The notes: generated from the sequence alone by a model not told the origin. A stretch of 64,000 bases of DNA from Nitzschia sp. pyKryTriq1 (GCA_956465555.1 OY101129.1:558001-622000); one strand, 5' to 3'; positions 17,816 to 27,921 are shown, counted from the stretch's first letter. Numbers and translations: made by a program.

Positions 17816-20800
17816 ATGGAACACATTTCGAAACCCGAACGGATTCGTGCACCTGAAATGCCGACAACAGAGGAATCATCATCATCACCACGGGTCTCAA
17901 CTACCCGACAACCTCCTTCCTCGTCTGGACAGCTGCCTGTATTATCGCGGAGAAGACGCCGTACGCCATCACCAGAAGAGCATGTTGGTATCAAGCATCG
18001 TTCCTCGAGCTGGCCGAATTTTGGACTCCTTGGTGGCGGTGCGCATGGGCAAACGAGAGATGATTCCATCATGCTGAATACTAATCGAAGCCAAACAATT
18101 GCGATCGTGGATCAGAGTAGCAAATGGAATCTTGACATTGAAACAGGACAGATCGAACAAGACGTCTTAGGAACGCCAGCTTCTTCATCGTCGTCAAGCT
18201 CAGCCGGCTCCAACAAGAAAAAGAAAGGAGAAAAGGGCAACCGTTCCAAACGATGCTGCTGTAGCATGCACGATGTAATGCATCAAATCGAGCAGGCAGG
18301 TGGAGACTTGCCTGCTCGTCTGGGAGCAGCGTTGCGCGCCTCGATGGGGAGTGGCATATTCTTTTCGGCGTTGGTCTTTACGAATCCAAAGTACCTGGGT
18401 GCAATTTGGATCGGCAACATTTTCTTCCATTCGGCACTCCAGGGGAACGTTGGTGAAGCGCTTGAAGCTGCCAGTGGTTTTACGAAGAGCATTTTTCTGA
18501 CCACATTGCTCAGTTGGCCGGTTGCTTATGCTTTTGGTCAAACGACAGAACACGTGGCACAAATTTGCCTTCCTATACTGACGGTTGTACTTTCCCTTGT
18601 GATCATGACTTGCCCTTGGTTAACGTCGCCGAATCTTATGATTCTGGTAATGTACGTCATCATTGCAGCCCCTGTGCGATTCCCTTCGACCACTTGGTGG
18701 GAGCCACTAGGGTACATGGGTTCGTACTTGATTGGTCTGGGTATGGCTGTCTTCATGAACCTGATACCCTTATTCCCGCCAACATTTCGACCGAACACGG
18801 CCACACGACAAGTGCATGTTCTCATGGACCGGCTCTCGAAAGACTTTTTCCTTCTCTTCGTTCAAAGTCGATATTATACTTACAGCAACGGACGATCACC
18901 CAAAGTCGCTCGAGCAGCAGGCGCCGCCATTGAAGTCCTGGTCGGTCGGATGACCAATGCGATCCAAGGGCTCAAACGTCTCCTTCCAGCAGTAAACATT
19001 GAGCTCTGGTGGCTACAATGGGGACTCAGCAGTGATCCTTCCGTACCAACGGTGGAGCATCTGGCTCGATGGATCCAGTTTTTGGAAGGGATCGTTACCG
19101 ATATGAAAATGCTTCGGTGTGCTCTCAATTCCAGGTTCTTGGGTGAACAAGAAAATGAGTATGCCGACAAACGCACCATATCTACCGGCCACATTCGTCA
19201 GGTTATCTCAATGGAGCTGGGACAGGACTACCATCAGTTTATTGACTCTTTGATTCATTTGAGTGTAGCATGCAATCGCCAAGCGGATCCGACCTCCCCT
19301 CCTTGTTTGCACTCACCATCCGCCGCAGCGGTACCAAATGGTCCTCGTGCCATGGTGCTGGACAATAGCCAACTTTCGAATTCCTTGAACTTGACAAGAG
19401 CGGCCCTTGGAAGGGCGTTGCATCGAGTGACAAAGGAAGTACAAGCAGCAAGGTCTAGCAACGACCTGCACACTACAATTCCGATATTCGCTCATTTGGC
19501 GCGTCGATCTACCTCAATGAACTCCTTGCTTTCAATTGCAGCATCGCTTTTGGAATATTCTACCACAATCAATAATGAAGACAAGTTCAATAACAAAGTC
19601 GGAGCTGCTGACGCGAACGAAGATCATGAAGACCTATTTCCTACTCCTGCGCTGATGGGTTGGTGCTGCAACAACATTCGCGGGCTTGGGAATTCTTTTT
19701 TAGATGCTTGGTGGCAACCAAAATGGTTCTGGAGAGACCCCCAGAAACGTCGACTGGCCCTGAAAACTGCGGTTGGAATGATGTTTGCTTCGCTTTGGAT
19801 CGCAGTTCCTCAAATGTGGGCAGTTTCCCAACCGTTTGGTTTGTGGCCCGGTTTGACGGTCGCGAGCGTTAACCTTGCCACTACTGGAAGCTCATTCCAC
19901 AAAGCTATCGATCGGCTCGTGGGTACCTTGTTTGCTGCAGCATATGCCTTGCTAGTGGTGGAATTTTTCTCTGGCGATCAAGACACGGCAAAGATTCCTG
20001 CGATCGCCTTATTTACGTTTGCTGTCATTTATCTCAAGAAAGATGATCACGCCTACCAGTATTCGTATGCAGCGACAAGTATCGGAAGTATGATGTACGG
20101 CTCGGTGAAGAACAGCTATGACGTCAAGGGCTACATCCCGCAACGTATTCTGCTTATCTTCGTCGGAGTCATCACATTCTCTCTTGTGGAGCTTCTTCTT
20201 TTCCCAAGAAGCAGTCAGCGCGTTGTCGAGGCGAAGCTTCTTAAATATTTTGATCTCCTTGGGGCGTTTTTCAAAAAGGCGCGGGACTTCTCTCACATTA
20301 TGCAACGAGAGACAGCGTCTCCAGAAGAGGATAGAGACGAAAACGGTAGTTTGTCAGATGCCAAGACATTCATGAGCCTTGGAGAGAGTCGCAGGTTGAT
20401 GGAACCCGAGGCCAACCATTTCTTCCAAGAACTATTGGCAGCCGAAGGAGCACTGCGATCTAATAGTCTGACTCTAAAGACTGAACTTGGATCTGCTTTG
20501 TTGGAACCATATTTTGGTTTCTCACAAAAGCTTCATGCTCAATCGATCAATGGCATGGTTTCTGAGATAGGCGAGTCGGAGATACAGGCGTTACTTTTAG
20601 TCAAAGCGTTGAAGATGGTCGCCCAGTACACAGAGCACTCAGAGGCATCAAGGGCAGGCGGCATTGCCTTGAAGGGTTGGCCTAGCGCGTATGCCTCGTT
20701 CTTGGACAGGGCCGGGAAACAAATGGATATCGTTTGCCAGGATTTATCTGCGGCATACCCTGACGGATTTTTCCGACCCCAAAACGGCAACACACTTCGA

Positions 20801-21031
20801 GCTATTACTGCTGCTGCCGCATTTCGAGATTTCCGGGACGTTCGTCTGAGTATCATCACCAGTTGGTCGGAGGAATTTCAAGAGTCAGCAGGAAATGTCA
20901 GTCTTTTGGATCCAAACGAACTAATCGTGATGGGAATCACTACATCGTTCATCCTTGAGCTGTGTCGCCATTTACAACTAGCTGGTCGCAACATGGAATG
21001 GGCTGCTGCACACTTTCCAACCTTTCAGTAA
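17816..21031 (+). CDS. FUSC / aromatic acid exporter-type membrane protein
   Basis: A 1071-residue protein with the duplicated layout of FUSC-type transporters: a disordered N-tail, a first membrane bundle at about 165-320 (IFFSALVFTNPKYLGAIWIG, ILTVVLSLVIMTCPWL, LILVMYVIIAAPVRF, YLIGLGMAVFMNLIPLF), a long soluble middle, and a second bundle at about 645-800. The second bundle begins with RRLALKTAVGMMFASLWIA and has GLWPGLTVASVNLATTGSSF, IDRLVGTLFAAAYALLVVEF, AIALFTFAVIYLKK and ILLIFVGVITFSLVELLLFP. Relatives include bacterial fusaric-acid resistance/YccS proteins and plant ALMT channels; organic anion efflux is likely but the substrate is unknown. No intron. A broken copy of its 3' part lies at 25404-25552. 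Confidence 0.8.
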   Translation: MEHISKPERIRAPEMPTTEESSSSPRVSTTRQPPSSSGQLPVLSRRRRRTPSPEEHVGIKHRSSSWPNFGLLGGGAHGQTRDDSIMLNTNRSQTIAIVDQSSKWNLDIETGQIEQDVLGTPASSSSSSSAGSNKKKKGEKGNRSKRCCCSMHDVMHQIEQAGGDLPARLGAALRASMGSGIFFSALVFTNPKYLGAIWIGNIFFHSALQGNVGEALEAASGFTKSIFLTTLLSWPVAYAFGQTTEHVAQICLPILTVVLSLVIMTCPWLTSPNLMILVMYVIIAAPVRFPSTTWWEPLGYMGSYLIGLGMAVFMNLIPLFPPTFRPNTATRQVHVLMDRLSKDFFLLFVQSRYYTYSNGRSPKVARAAGAAIEVLVGRMTNAIQGLKRLLPAVNIELWWLQWGLSSDPSVPTVEHLARWIQFLEGIVTDMKMLRCALNSRFLGEQENEYADKRTISTGHIRQVISMELGQDYHQFIDSLIHLSVACNRQADPTSPPCLHSPSAAAVPNGPRAMVLDNSQLSNSLNLTRAALGRALHRVTKEVQAARSSNDLHTTIPIFAHLARRSTSMNSLLSIAASLLEYSTTINNEDKFNNKVGAADANEDHEDLFPTPALMGWCCNNIRGLGNSFLDAWWQPKWFWRDPQKRRLALKTAVGMMFASLWIAVPQMWAVSQPFGLWPGLTVASVNLATTGSSFHKAIDRLVGTLFAAAYALLVVEFFSGDQDTAKIPAIALFTFAVIYLKKDDHAYQYSYAATSIGSMMYGSVKNSYDVKGYIPQRILLIFVGVITFSLVELLLFPRSSQRVVEAKLLKYFDLLGAFFKKARDFSHIMQRETASPEEDRDENGSLSDAKTFMSLGESRRLMEPEANHFFQELLAAEGALRSNSLTLKTELGSALLEPYFGFSQKLHAQSINGMVSEIGESEIQALLLVKALKMVAQYTEHSEASRAGGIALKGWPSAYASFLDRAGKQMDIVCQDLSAAYPDGFFRPQNGNTLRAITAAAAFRDFRDVRLSIITSWSEEFQESAGNVSLLDPNELIVMGITTSFILELCRHLQLAGRNMEWAAAHFPTFQ

Positions 21032-21222
21032 AATAATAGCTTGAGCAGAAGGATTACGTCGGAACAATTTTTGCTGGCTGGCATGGCTGACTCATTCGAC
21101 GACTTCGAGATTTTAGCATGCGACCTTTCATATTTACTCGTTGTCGCCGCAGTTTGTCGGTGCATGGCCTTTCTTCCCGGAGTGATGACCCAGTACACAC
21201 ATCCTACTACTAGCTAGTGATT

Positions 21223-22725
21223 TTAGTGCAAAGATAGCCGTTTAGCAAATTCGGCCATGTAGGCATCAAATTGATAGATTTGTCGATGATCAAAGATGTG
21301 TATGTAGTCTTCAATGAGGCGCCTTTTCTCGTGGTAATCCGATGCAGGACGAGACAAGATACTATCCAAGGACTTGTGAAACGCTTCTTCGCTCGATACA
21401 TCGACCAAATATGTTAGATTTCTCAACGGCACAAAGGACGGTAAAATATCATACTGGACTGGGTTCGTAAAGAGGGGAATGGTCCGCGAAAGGAGCAAAT
21501 CCATGACCCGATTGGAGCCCCACGTATCACCACGTGCGTGAAATCCATATTTCGCTTGTGCTAGGGCGGGGCATTGCTCCCCCTCACCACAACGGGAGAC
21601 GGAATAGTTGCCACGTCGTAGCCATTGGCAGATATCGCTACGCGAGGCGCGCCTGGGGTCGTCAGGTATCATCGCTGCGATCATGGCAAAGTCGTGGATT
21701 CTTTCATGATCATCATCTCGAGACGAGTTACAGGGCTTTCCCACGTACCAAGAAGGTATAGTCGAAACGTTGTTGCTGGTGGGGATTGGCCACGAGCTTT
21801 CAAAGTTGATAAAGTTGCACTTGAAAAGATTTGGTGCAAATGTGCGAGTGTGATTGTTTGGCGGGTTATAGTGACTGTGAACGACTACGTGGTCCTTTCC
21901 TTGGGAACGTCGAAAGTACTTCGATCTGCTCAATTGCTTGCCAGCAAATTTATAGGCATGGTAAATTCTGCCTTTCTTCGTACCCTCCCAGACATCCCCG
22001 CGAAAGCACTTTTGCGAAGGCGCCTTTTTTAGATTCACGCATAGCTCTTGTTCAGCTACAGCATTCAGCAAGAGAGGCACAAAGAAGAGTTTTGCCTCGG
22101 ACGGATCCTTGGTACGCATCGGATGGCGAAGAGAGGCTCGATACAGCCAGAGATCGTCTGAATGCTTGAAACTGGAATAATCCCAATTGTGATCGAACCA
22201 TAGACCCTTACCAAATGTAACATTTTCCCAATTGAGTCTGGAGTCGCTGCCATATACGTAGTAGGGAACTTGGAGCATCAATGGTCGTTCATGGTGGGTA
22301 GTAGTAACCTTCTCTTTCTCCTGGTCACTTTCGTTCGTCAGCACTTCTTGAACTCTATTTGTGCTATGATTTTTAGAAGAGGACGGCGACGGACTGATGT
22401 GTTGGCGACGGGTGATGGTGGCACCGTCCTCATCAATTCTACTACTGGCAGCACCGAGTGAATTGTTAGCAATAGAGGAGGCAAAAACCACCTTGGTTGG
22501 CATTACCATCTCCTCCTTCGTTGATTGTTTCATGGAAGCATTGGCCTTCTGGAAGGAAACCATTTGCTGGAAAAAGCAAGCCCCCAGCAGCACGGCCAGG
22601 ACGAGGACCCGTCCTCCTCTTTTCCTCCTTGCCCCCCAGCAGGAGAAGAAGCGGTCGCAAGCAGCAGCAGCGGCATTGAATTGTCCTGCTGGAAGCAGAG
22701 AAAGCGGTGGCAACTCCTCGACCAT
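21223..22725 (-). CDS. exostosin-family glycosyltransferase (GT47)
   Basis: A 500-residue type II membrane protein. A short cytosolic tail leads into one helix (about 37-57, RVLVLAVLLGACFFQQMVSF), then a Ser/Thr-rich stem and an exostosin domain from about 150. Typical pieces are LMLQVPYYVYG, LRHPMRTKDPSEAKLFFVPLLL, KDHVVVHSHYN, the CQWLRRGNYSVSRCG segment where exostosins have RxxLx, YGFHARGDTWGSNRVMDLLLS, and the TIPLFTNPVQYDILPSFVPL donor-site region with a closing SILSRP. Exostosin-like enzymes add sugars to polysaccharides or glycoproteins in the Golgi. The acceptor is unknown; a cell-coat or frustule-associated polysaccharide is one possibility (inference). Start is an ATG with no in-frame alternative upstream. 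Confidence 0.83.
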   Translation of the reverse strand: MVEELPPLSLLPAGQFNAAAAACDRFFSCWGARRKRGGRVLVLAVLLGACFFQQMVSFQKANASMKQSTKEEMVMPTKVVFASSIANNSLGAASSRIDEDGATITRRQHISPSPSSSKNHSTNRVQEVLTNESDQEKEKVTTTHHERPLMLQVPYYVYGSDSRLNWENVTFGKGLWFDHNWDYSSFKHSDDLWLYRASLRHPMRTKDPSEAKLFFVPLLLNAVAEQELCVNLKKAPSQKCFRGDVWEGTKKGRIYHAYKFAGKQLSRSKYFRRSQGKDHVVVHSHYNPPNNHTRTFAPNLFKCNFINFESSWPIPTSNNVSTIPSWYVGKPCNSSRDDDHERIHDFAMIAAMIPDDPRRASRSDICQWLRRGNYSVSRCGEGEQCPALAQAKYGFHARGDTWGSNRVMDLLLSRTIPLFTNPVQYDILPSFVPLRNLTYLVDVSSEEAFHKSLDSILSRPASDYHEKRRLIEDYIHIFDHRQIYQFDAYMAEFAKRLSLH

Positions 22726-22969
22726 GCTTGCCTTGAAAGAGGATGCATATCGCAGCGACTTTCCTCAATCCTCACCTCCGACGATGGATAATATCAACGA
22801 GCTATGATGAGTATTACGCAAAATAGCAGATGATACAACGTATTCACATCATTCTGCTGCGTTGCGCATCGCGATCAGGTTCGAGGCAGTCTGTCCACCT
22901 GACCTCGAAGCCTCAGTCGAACCTGTCCAAAAGGGTCAATCGAGTCAAAGGTTTTAGGCCGACGAAAAG

Positions 22970-24037
22970 ATGTCTACCGCAGGTACGAACCTTCTCGCCT
23001 CATGCTACAAAACTTCCGATCACGACTCTGGCGTTTTCTACTTCTTCCAAACCGTCATGCTTGAAATGGATTTTGCCCACCGTTCCACTCCTCTGCCCTC
23101 TGCCACAATACCCGTAGAGCGAGTTATACGGCTTTTGAAAATGAGGGCGACGCCATGGCGGCCATTGTGGAATCTTGTCACTCCTGGGTCACCATCACCA
23201 TCCTATCCATTAGGCTTCACTCGTTCCGGGTCGCGATCCCCTCTTTCCACAACTAATTCTGCACACTTGTACTCGGCAAGGTATACTCTTCAACGTAAAC
23301 AGCATGCCATGTCTACAAGCACCGAATCATCGTCGTCCTTTGTTGACCAGAGAGTACGTGCAACTTACAAGTGGTTCGAGAGCGTTGTCGTCGGCGAAAA
23401 ACTCTGCCCGTTTGCTCCTCCCCTGCACCAAAATCCCGGCCTGATGCATGTCGTCTGTGCCCCGGCCAATGCGAATCGACGGCAAAGCATCGAGCTCTTG
23501 CACCAAGAAGCCCAAGCATTGGTGAGCCACCAGCACCTGCATCATGACCATGTCCATGATCAGGGGGAAGATACTGCCGCTACCGATACCACCAATGCTG
23601 CTACCACTACACCATTATTGCCAAAGCACGAAACAACTCTGGTAGTATTGGATAGTCCCGAATGGTCTAGGGATTTTCGAGAATTCATTCGATTTTCTTG
23701 GGACTTGCAAGAGCAAGTCATCGAACAAGCCAATCTACTGGGTACTTTGCAGTTAGTTTTCTTTCATCCACTGGCGACCCATCAAACGTATGGAATGATA
23801 GAAGGGGAAGGCGGTAGTACTACTAATCCCGGTGATTACACCATACGATCTCCGTATCCTACCGTCCATCTGTTGCGAGAAGTTGATGTCTTGCGAGCCG
23901 TGCAAGGGGGCTATCCCAGTCTTGAAACCTTACCCGCGAGGAATCAAGCCAAGTTGATTCAACAAGGCATCGAAACGTGTCGACGAAGAATTGCAGATTG
24001 TTATACATTCGCAGGAGCTGTAAGGGCAGATAAATAA
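22970..24037 (+). CDS. DUF1415 family protein
   Basis: A 355-residue reading frame; the conserved part starts near residue 115 and matches the DUF1415 layout: RVRATYKWFESVVVGEKLCP with FAPP after it, LVVLDSPEWSRDFREFIRFS, LLGTLQLVFFHPLATHQTYG, NPGDYTIRSPYPTVHLLREV and the end ARNQAKLIQQGIETCRRRI. DUF1415 is common in proteobacteria and found in algae; its biochemical role is unknown. Three ATGs could start translation: 22970, 23141 and 23309. The one at 23141 gives MRATPWRPLWNLV followed by a basic, Ser-rich stretch that resembles a mitochondrial presequence, so it may be the real start. An Asp/His/Ala-rich insert (about 185-215) is low complexity. Confidence 0.8.
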   Translation: MSTAGTNLLASCYKTSDHDSGVFYFFQTVMLEMDFAHRSTPLPSATIPVERVIRLLKMRATPWRPLWNLVTPGSPSPSYPLGFTRSGSRSPLSTTNSAHLYSARYTLQRKQHAMSTSTESSSSFVDQRVRATYKWFESVVVGEKLCPFAPPLHQNPGLMHVVCAPANANRRQSIELLHQEAQALVSHQHLHHDHVHDQGEDTAATDTTNAATTTPLLPKHETTLVVLDSPEWSRDFREFIRFSWDLQEQVIEQANLLGTLQLVFFHPLATHQTYGMIEGEGGSTTNPGDYTIRSPYPTVHLLREVDVLRAVQGGYPSLETLPARNQAKLIQQGIETCRRRIADCYTFAGAVRADK

Positions 24038-24116
24038 GAACGATCACAGGCGTTATGAGTGCAGTATAGTTGTGTCGGTACACTTGATTGGATTTTTCAT
24101 GGGAGATTATCTGTTT

Positions 24117-25142
24117 TTAAAATGAGGATTCTACGATTCCTTTGAGTGTTTTCGGCTCGTGCACAATTTTGGTTGCCTCTTCTAATCGCCGGCTGTTCAT
24201 ACTTATGTCCAAGGGAGACGTGGACGATGTTTGTTCGGCTGACAATATAAATTTCCTATCATATCCCAGATGGTCAAAGACGGCCTGCGCCAGGTCATAA
24301 CGATTTACTCGCACGGGGCCTCCCATGTTGTAGATGGCAAAAACTGACGCACCAGAAGACGAAGAACCATCATCTTTGTTTCTGTCGAGTGCAATGAAAT
24401 GGTCAATGACCCGACAGATATGTGCGACACCAACAACCGTGCGATATTCATTGGTAAAAAAGGTTGTCTCTTGTTGATCGCGGGATGCACAAAAGTGCAA
24501 AAATGTATTGTGAGCCTGCGATGGCGGTGCTGGGCCCAAAATGATACTGGAACGTAAAATAATCGTGCTGCTCTTTGCCACCAACTGCCGCTTCTGAAGA
24601 AACTTTTCCATATCCAACTTTGTTTGAGCATACACATTGATTGGTTTCGGGATATCGGCATCTTCATCGTACAGGCCTTGCGTCAAAGTGTCCTTGGTGC
24701 CATCGTAGACTTGGTCGGTCGAAAGGGCAATGAGACGGGCCGACTTGAGTTTTCGGAAGAAATACTCGGGAACATTCATCTTTCTTGCCCTGTCAGGGTC
24801 TTGTTGGCATATTTGGGGACTTGCTAGCGCGGCTGTATGAACGCAAACATCGAAAATTGTGTGTTCTTCAAAGAGGTCGTCGACGGAGGATTGCTGGGTT
24901 AAATCGCAGGAGATGGGGATCACCTGAACTTTGGAAGGAGGCGACGCGAGCGCCTCTTGGACCGCTGACGCAAATGCAGAGTTTTGATGAAAGACAGCCA
25001 CAACAATGTACTTTTGTGGCGACGTACAAGTAGTATCTTGTTCAGGTATGCCAGTTTTAATCCAGTGCCACAACAAGTGCTGACCAAGATACCCCGAGGC
25101 GCCGGTTAGCAAAATCTTGGTGGAGGGGTGCGTGGCTTTCAT
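24117..25142 (-). CDS. RmlD-like NAD(P)-dependent sugar reductase / MAT2B-like
   Basis: A 341-residue extended short-chain dehydrogenase. Starting at the ATG at 25142 puts KILLTGASGYLGQHL (nucleotide-binding GxxGxxG) within the first 25 residues; an upstream in-frame ATG (25232) would add 30 hydrophobic residues. Other motifs: DVCVHTAALASPQICQQDP, the catalytic Ser/Tyr/Lys set (LIALSTDQVYDGT and NVYAQTKLDMEKFL with YxxxK), and ILRSSIILGP. The pattern fits dTDP-4-dehydrorhamnose reductase and the MAT2B regulatory subunit of methionine adenosyltransferase, which shares this fold. Which role applies cannot be told. It is convergent with the DUF1415 gene, with 80 bp between them. Confidence 0.8.
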   Translation of the reverse strand: MKATHPSTKILLTGASGYLGQHLLWHWIKTGIPEQDTTCTSPQKYIVVAVFHQNSAFASAVQEALASPPSKVQVIPISCDLTQQSSVDDLFEEHTIFDVCVHTAALASPQICQQDPDRARKMNVPEYFFRKLKSARLIALSTDQVYDGTKDTLTQGLYDEDADIPKPINVYAQTKLDMEKFLQKRQLVAKSSTIILRSSIILGPAPPSQAHNTFLHFCASRDQQETTFFTNEYRTVVGVAHICRVIDHFIALDRNKDDGSSSSGASVFAIYNMGGPVRVNRYDLAQAVFDHLGYDRKFILSAEQTSSTSPLDISMNSRRLEEATKIVHEPKTLKGIVESSF

Positions 25143-25275
25143 GATTATGATACAACAGATTTCTGTGGCCCGCTCTTTGTTTTTTATATGAAAAATACAG
25201 AGTATATCTCGAATCATCGAATAAACTCCCAAAGTGTGTTTGTCGTTTGTCGTCTGCTATTATCTCGCTGCGCGC

Positions 25276-25308
25276 GGGGGCTCCATCCTACTATTAGGAT
25301 GAGCCCCC
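25276..25308. repeat. near-perfect inverted repeat (hairpin)
   Basis: Arms GGGGGCTCCATCCTA and TAGGATGAGCCCCC pair over 14 positions with one bulged base and a CTAT loop. It is flanked by GCGCG and ACCGCGC. It sits about 135 bp upstream of the RmlD-like start codon. Confidence 0.7.
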
Positions 25309-25403
25309 GAGAACCGCGCATCCGTGGGAACCATTATGTGAGAACCCTCGCGATACACCGTGCTGGAAAATTCAAAAATCAAAAACGCTTGCAAGTATAT
25401 TGT

Positions 25404-25552
25404 CTAGCTCGAAGTGTGTTGCCGTTCTGGGGTCTCGGAAGTATCCGTCAGGGTACCAGTATAATATATGCTGCAGCTACATAGTAAATCCTGGCAAAAG
25501 ATATCCATGTATTTCCCGGCCCTGCCTGTCCAAGAACGAGGCATACGGGCTA
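25404..25552 (-). pseudogene. fragment of a FUSC transporter gene
   Basis: About 150 bp whose reverse complement matches the 3' part of the FUSC gene (20689-20810) closely. Both share runs such as GTATGCCTCGTTCTTGGACA, GCCAGGATTTA, TACCCTGACGGAT and ACACACTTCGAGCTA, but the fragment has extra inserted bases, including about 25 bp before the TACCCTGACGGAT run. It is too short to work. It could come from this gene or a paralogue elsewhere. Confidence 0.75.
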
Positions 25553-25778
25553 GCAATATTAAGCATCCGTTATCCTTATTCATTTCCCAGACGACGGCAA
25601 CACAAGAAAATCGCACGCAAATGCTTTCTTTCTTGTAGAAATCCATATCTATCATGCTACTTGACGCTACATATGTACACTTCCCAAAGAGTTGGAAGTG
25701 CAGAAATAGGATACAAACGACTCCGTCGTCCTTGGCAGTATATAACGTCCCGTGCTTGTCCGTAATCCTAAACTCAAC

Positions 25779-27260
25779 TCAACTCAATCCTTCTCGTTCC
25801 TGAGCAAACCGCGATTTGCGTTTGGTCTTCGTGCTGCTGCTGCTGCTGCTGCTGCTGTTGTCAGCAATATTGGTTGTCGGCAGTTGCTGTCGCGAAGCAG
25901 CAAACCGAGAGGGCTTGTTTCCGGTCCGTTGCACGGCGGGAGGACGCTCCACAATCGCCGGTGGTCGTTCCTGTACAACCCCCGAAAAAATACTTTCTTC
26001 CAATGGTCGTAATGCGGATGGCATCGATAACGGTGCATTATTCGTCTTTGTTGGTAGTTTTTGCGTTCCAATCCGAGGAATTTCTTGTACTTGATTCTGT
26101 GTGGTATCAATAACGATTTTCGAACGTTTGCCGGGTAGAGCAGCAATATTAGTTTTTGCTGAGGATAATGACGATGAGGTCGGATGAGTTCCAGGGCTTG
26201 TCGTCGAAGCATTTTTTTTTGGTTGTTTTGGCTGGGATTTTGTCGAGGCATTCAAAAATCCCTTTTTCCAACCAGCCTTGCTTGATGAGGATGACGTTTT
26301 TCCTCCTTTGATTCTCGCACTACTGCCACTGCCACGACCCTCTTGTTCTTCTTCCAGACGCGCCAGCTCCTCCAATCGTTGCAACAACTGATCATATTGT
26401 TGATCTGACAAAGCTTTCAGTGGTGCCTCTTCTTGTAACAAGGAAGAGGTGGTGGAAGAGGACGCCTCTTGACCACTACCACCGCCACTACTTTTCTCGA
26501 GGACCGTGTCCATCCAATTCTTACTGTGATTGTTACTGTTCTTGTGCGGTGATGGTGCTTCCTGGCCTTCCTTGGTTTCACCTAGGAGTTCATAATCATT
26601 ATCATGTAGATTCCAGAGTGCCTGCAATTGTTGATTCAAATCAATGACATCGGTTCGGATAGGGTTTCCACTGGCATCGTACTCTTCGTGAATTTCCACA
26701 AAGGATGCCGCTGGTTCTGGTTCTGGTTCTGCTGCTGCTGTACCATGTTGCGGCTGCCGAGTAGTTGTCTTTTCGTCGGTGGCGATAGCGTGGGCAGCAG
26801 ACGGATGATTTGTCTTATTGTTGCCATCGTGGTGGATCTTGTTGCTGCTTTTTGCCGTGGTGCTACTAGTTTGCTTCTTCTTGTTCTTCGAGTATTCCTG
26901 GTGTTGTCGCAACCATTCTATGGCCTGAGAAGTTGTCAGTTCCACGTCGTTTTTGTCTCTGTCTTTGTTGTTGTTGTTGTTGGATGATGATGATGATGGA
27001 CGAACCACCACGACTTCCTCGCCCGTCGTTGGATCTTTTTTGGGTTGCAACTGGCCTGGTATAAATGCATATTTGGTCAAGGGGATGAGCACTGGACGTC
27101 CTTGCAGTTTGGTAGGTTCCGTAGAAGAAGTAGTAGAAGACGACGATGGCGACGGTGACAAGAGCGCCGTCTCTAGCAAGTCATCGACTTGGGTGCAAGA
27201 TAAATGATTGGGAGGGGGTGGGAGCGACGATGATGGTGATTCTTTTGCTTGTGTCGCCAT
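25779..27260 (-). CDS. URI1-like unconventional prefoldin
   Basis: A 493-residue protein. Near residue 55 it has RPVLIPLTKYAFIPGQLQP, which matches the prefoldin beta strand of URI1 (known there as PFGPFAFMPGKL), followed by a helix with SQAIEWLRQHQEYSKNKK. A second conserved patch is DVIDLNQQLQALWNLHDNDY. The C-terminus has FSGVVQERPPAIVERP, GNKPSRFAASRQQ and a final KRKSRFAQERE, like the DUF3835 motif shared by URI1 and yeast Bud27. URI1 works with RPB5 and the R2TP/prefoldin-like complex in RNA polymerase assembly. The first coiled helix is short and the middle is low complexity (Ser, Asn, Lys), so the call rests on the strand and the C-terminal motif. A GAAT microsatellite lies just upstream. 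Confidence 0.6.
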   Translation of the reverse strand: MATQAKESPSSSLPPPPNHLSCTQVDDLLETALLSPSPSSSSTTSSTEPTKLQGRPVLIPLTKYAFIPGQLQPKKDPTTGEEVVVVRPSSSSSNNNNNKDRDKNDVELTTSQAIEWLRQHQEYSKNKKKQTSSTTAKSSNKIHHDGNNKTNHPSAAHAIATDEKTTTRQPQHGTAAAEPEPEPAASFVEIHEEYDASGNPIRTDVIDLNQQLQALWNLHDNDYELLGETKEGQEAPSPHKNSNNHSKNWMDTVLEKSSGGGSGQEASSSTTSSLLQEEAPLKALSDQQYDQLLQRLEELARLEEEQEGRGSGSSARIKGGKTSSSSSKAGWKKGFLNASTKSQPKQPKKNASTTSPGTHPTSSSLSSAKTNIAALPGKRSKIVIDTTQNQVQEIPRIGTQKLPTKTNNAPLSMPSALRPLEESIFSGVVQERPPAIVERPPAVQRTGNKPSRFAASRQQLPTTNIADNSSSSSSSSTKTKRKSRFAQEREGLS

Positions 27261-27921
27261 ACTCTAGAGTACACACTCCTTATGGCGTGAAATTGAATGA
27301 ATGAATGAATGAATGAATGACTCAACAACTAAACGTAAAAGAGGAGAACAAAGGTCGGGGTATTAGATGGCATACGGTACGTACCAGTACCGGTAATAAC
27401 ACGAACTCGCTGCGGCCTGCGCGGCGGCGGATTTACTCGATTATCGCGGCGGTACAAGGCATAGGGGCTAATCAAGTATGTATGGATAGAAGTCTACGCA
27501 ATACGAGTAGGAGATGACAAACCGTCGGTCATCATCCGTCGCCATGGTCAACATTTTTTTTGTACTCCCTCCTGCGGTTCGTACCGCCCGGTGCGGTGTA
27601 GACCTAACGCTGCGGTACGTGTATGCTGGTACCGTACATACCGCGACCGCTCGCATCAAAGAGCAAACCAAACGCCCCGGCGCGGCAGCATCATACAAGT
27701 AGTAATAGAGCGGCGTGGTCAATCCACCGTCCATCACCGCATGAAAACAATAAGAGACAGCTTGGTCGTGTCGATGCGAGGCTCTTATTCCATGTTTTGC
27801 TTGTGCTGCCCGCAATACCAAACAAAAGCCCCCTCATCCTAAACCATCCATCGCTCTCTATCTACGTGCAGTCATCCATTATACAGGCCTACCTTCTTTC
27901 CCTCTCGCTCTCTAATTCACC
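27261..27921. promoter_or_regulatory. divergent intergenic region
   Basis: 661 bp between the URI1-like and DHHC genes. It holds a (GAAT)n tetranucleotide run at 27293-27318 and GTAC palindromes at 27375-27395 and 27620-27640. CT-rich DNA precedes the DHHC start. No further gene is seen. Confidence 0.45.

Larger units (their letters stand above)
25143..25778. other. intergenic with hairpin and transporter gene fragment
   Basis: 636 bp upstream of the RmlD-like gene and downstream of the URI1-like gene. It contains a strong inverted repeat (25276-25308) and a degenerate copy of part of a FUSC gene (25404-25552), described separately. The rest holds nothing recognisable. Confidence 0.6.
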
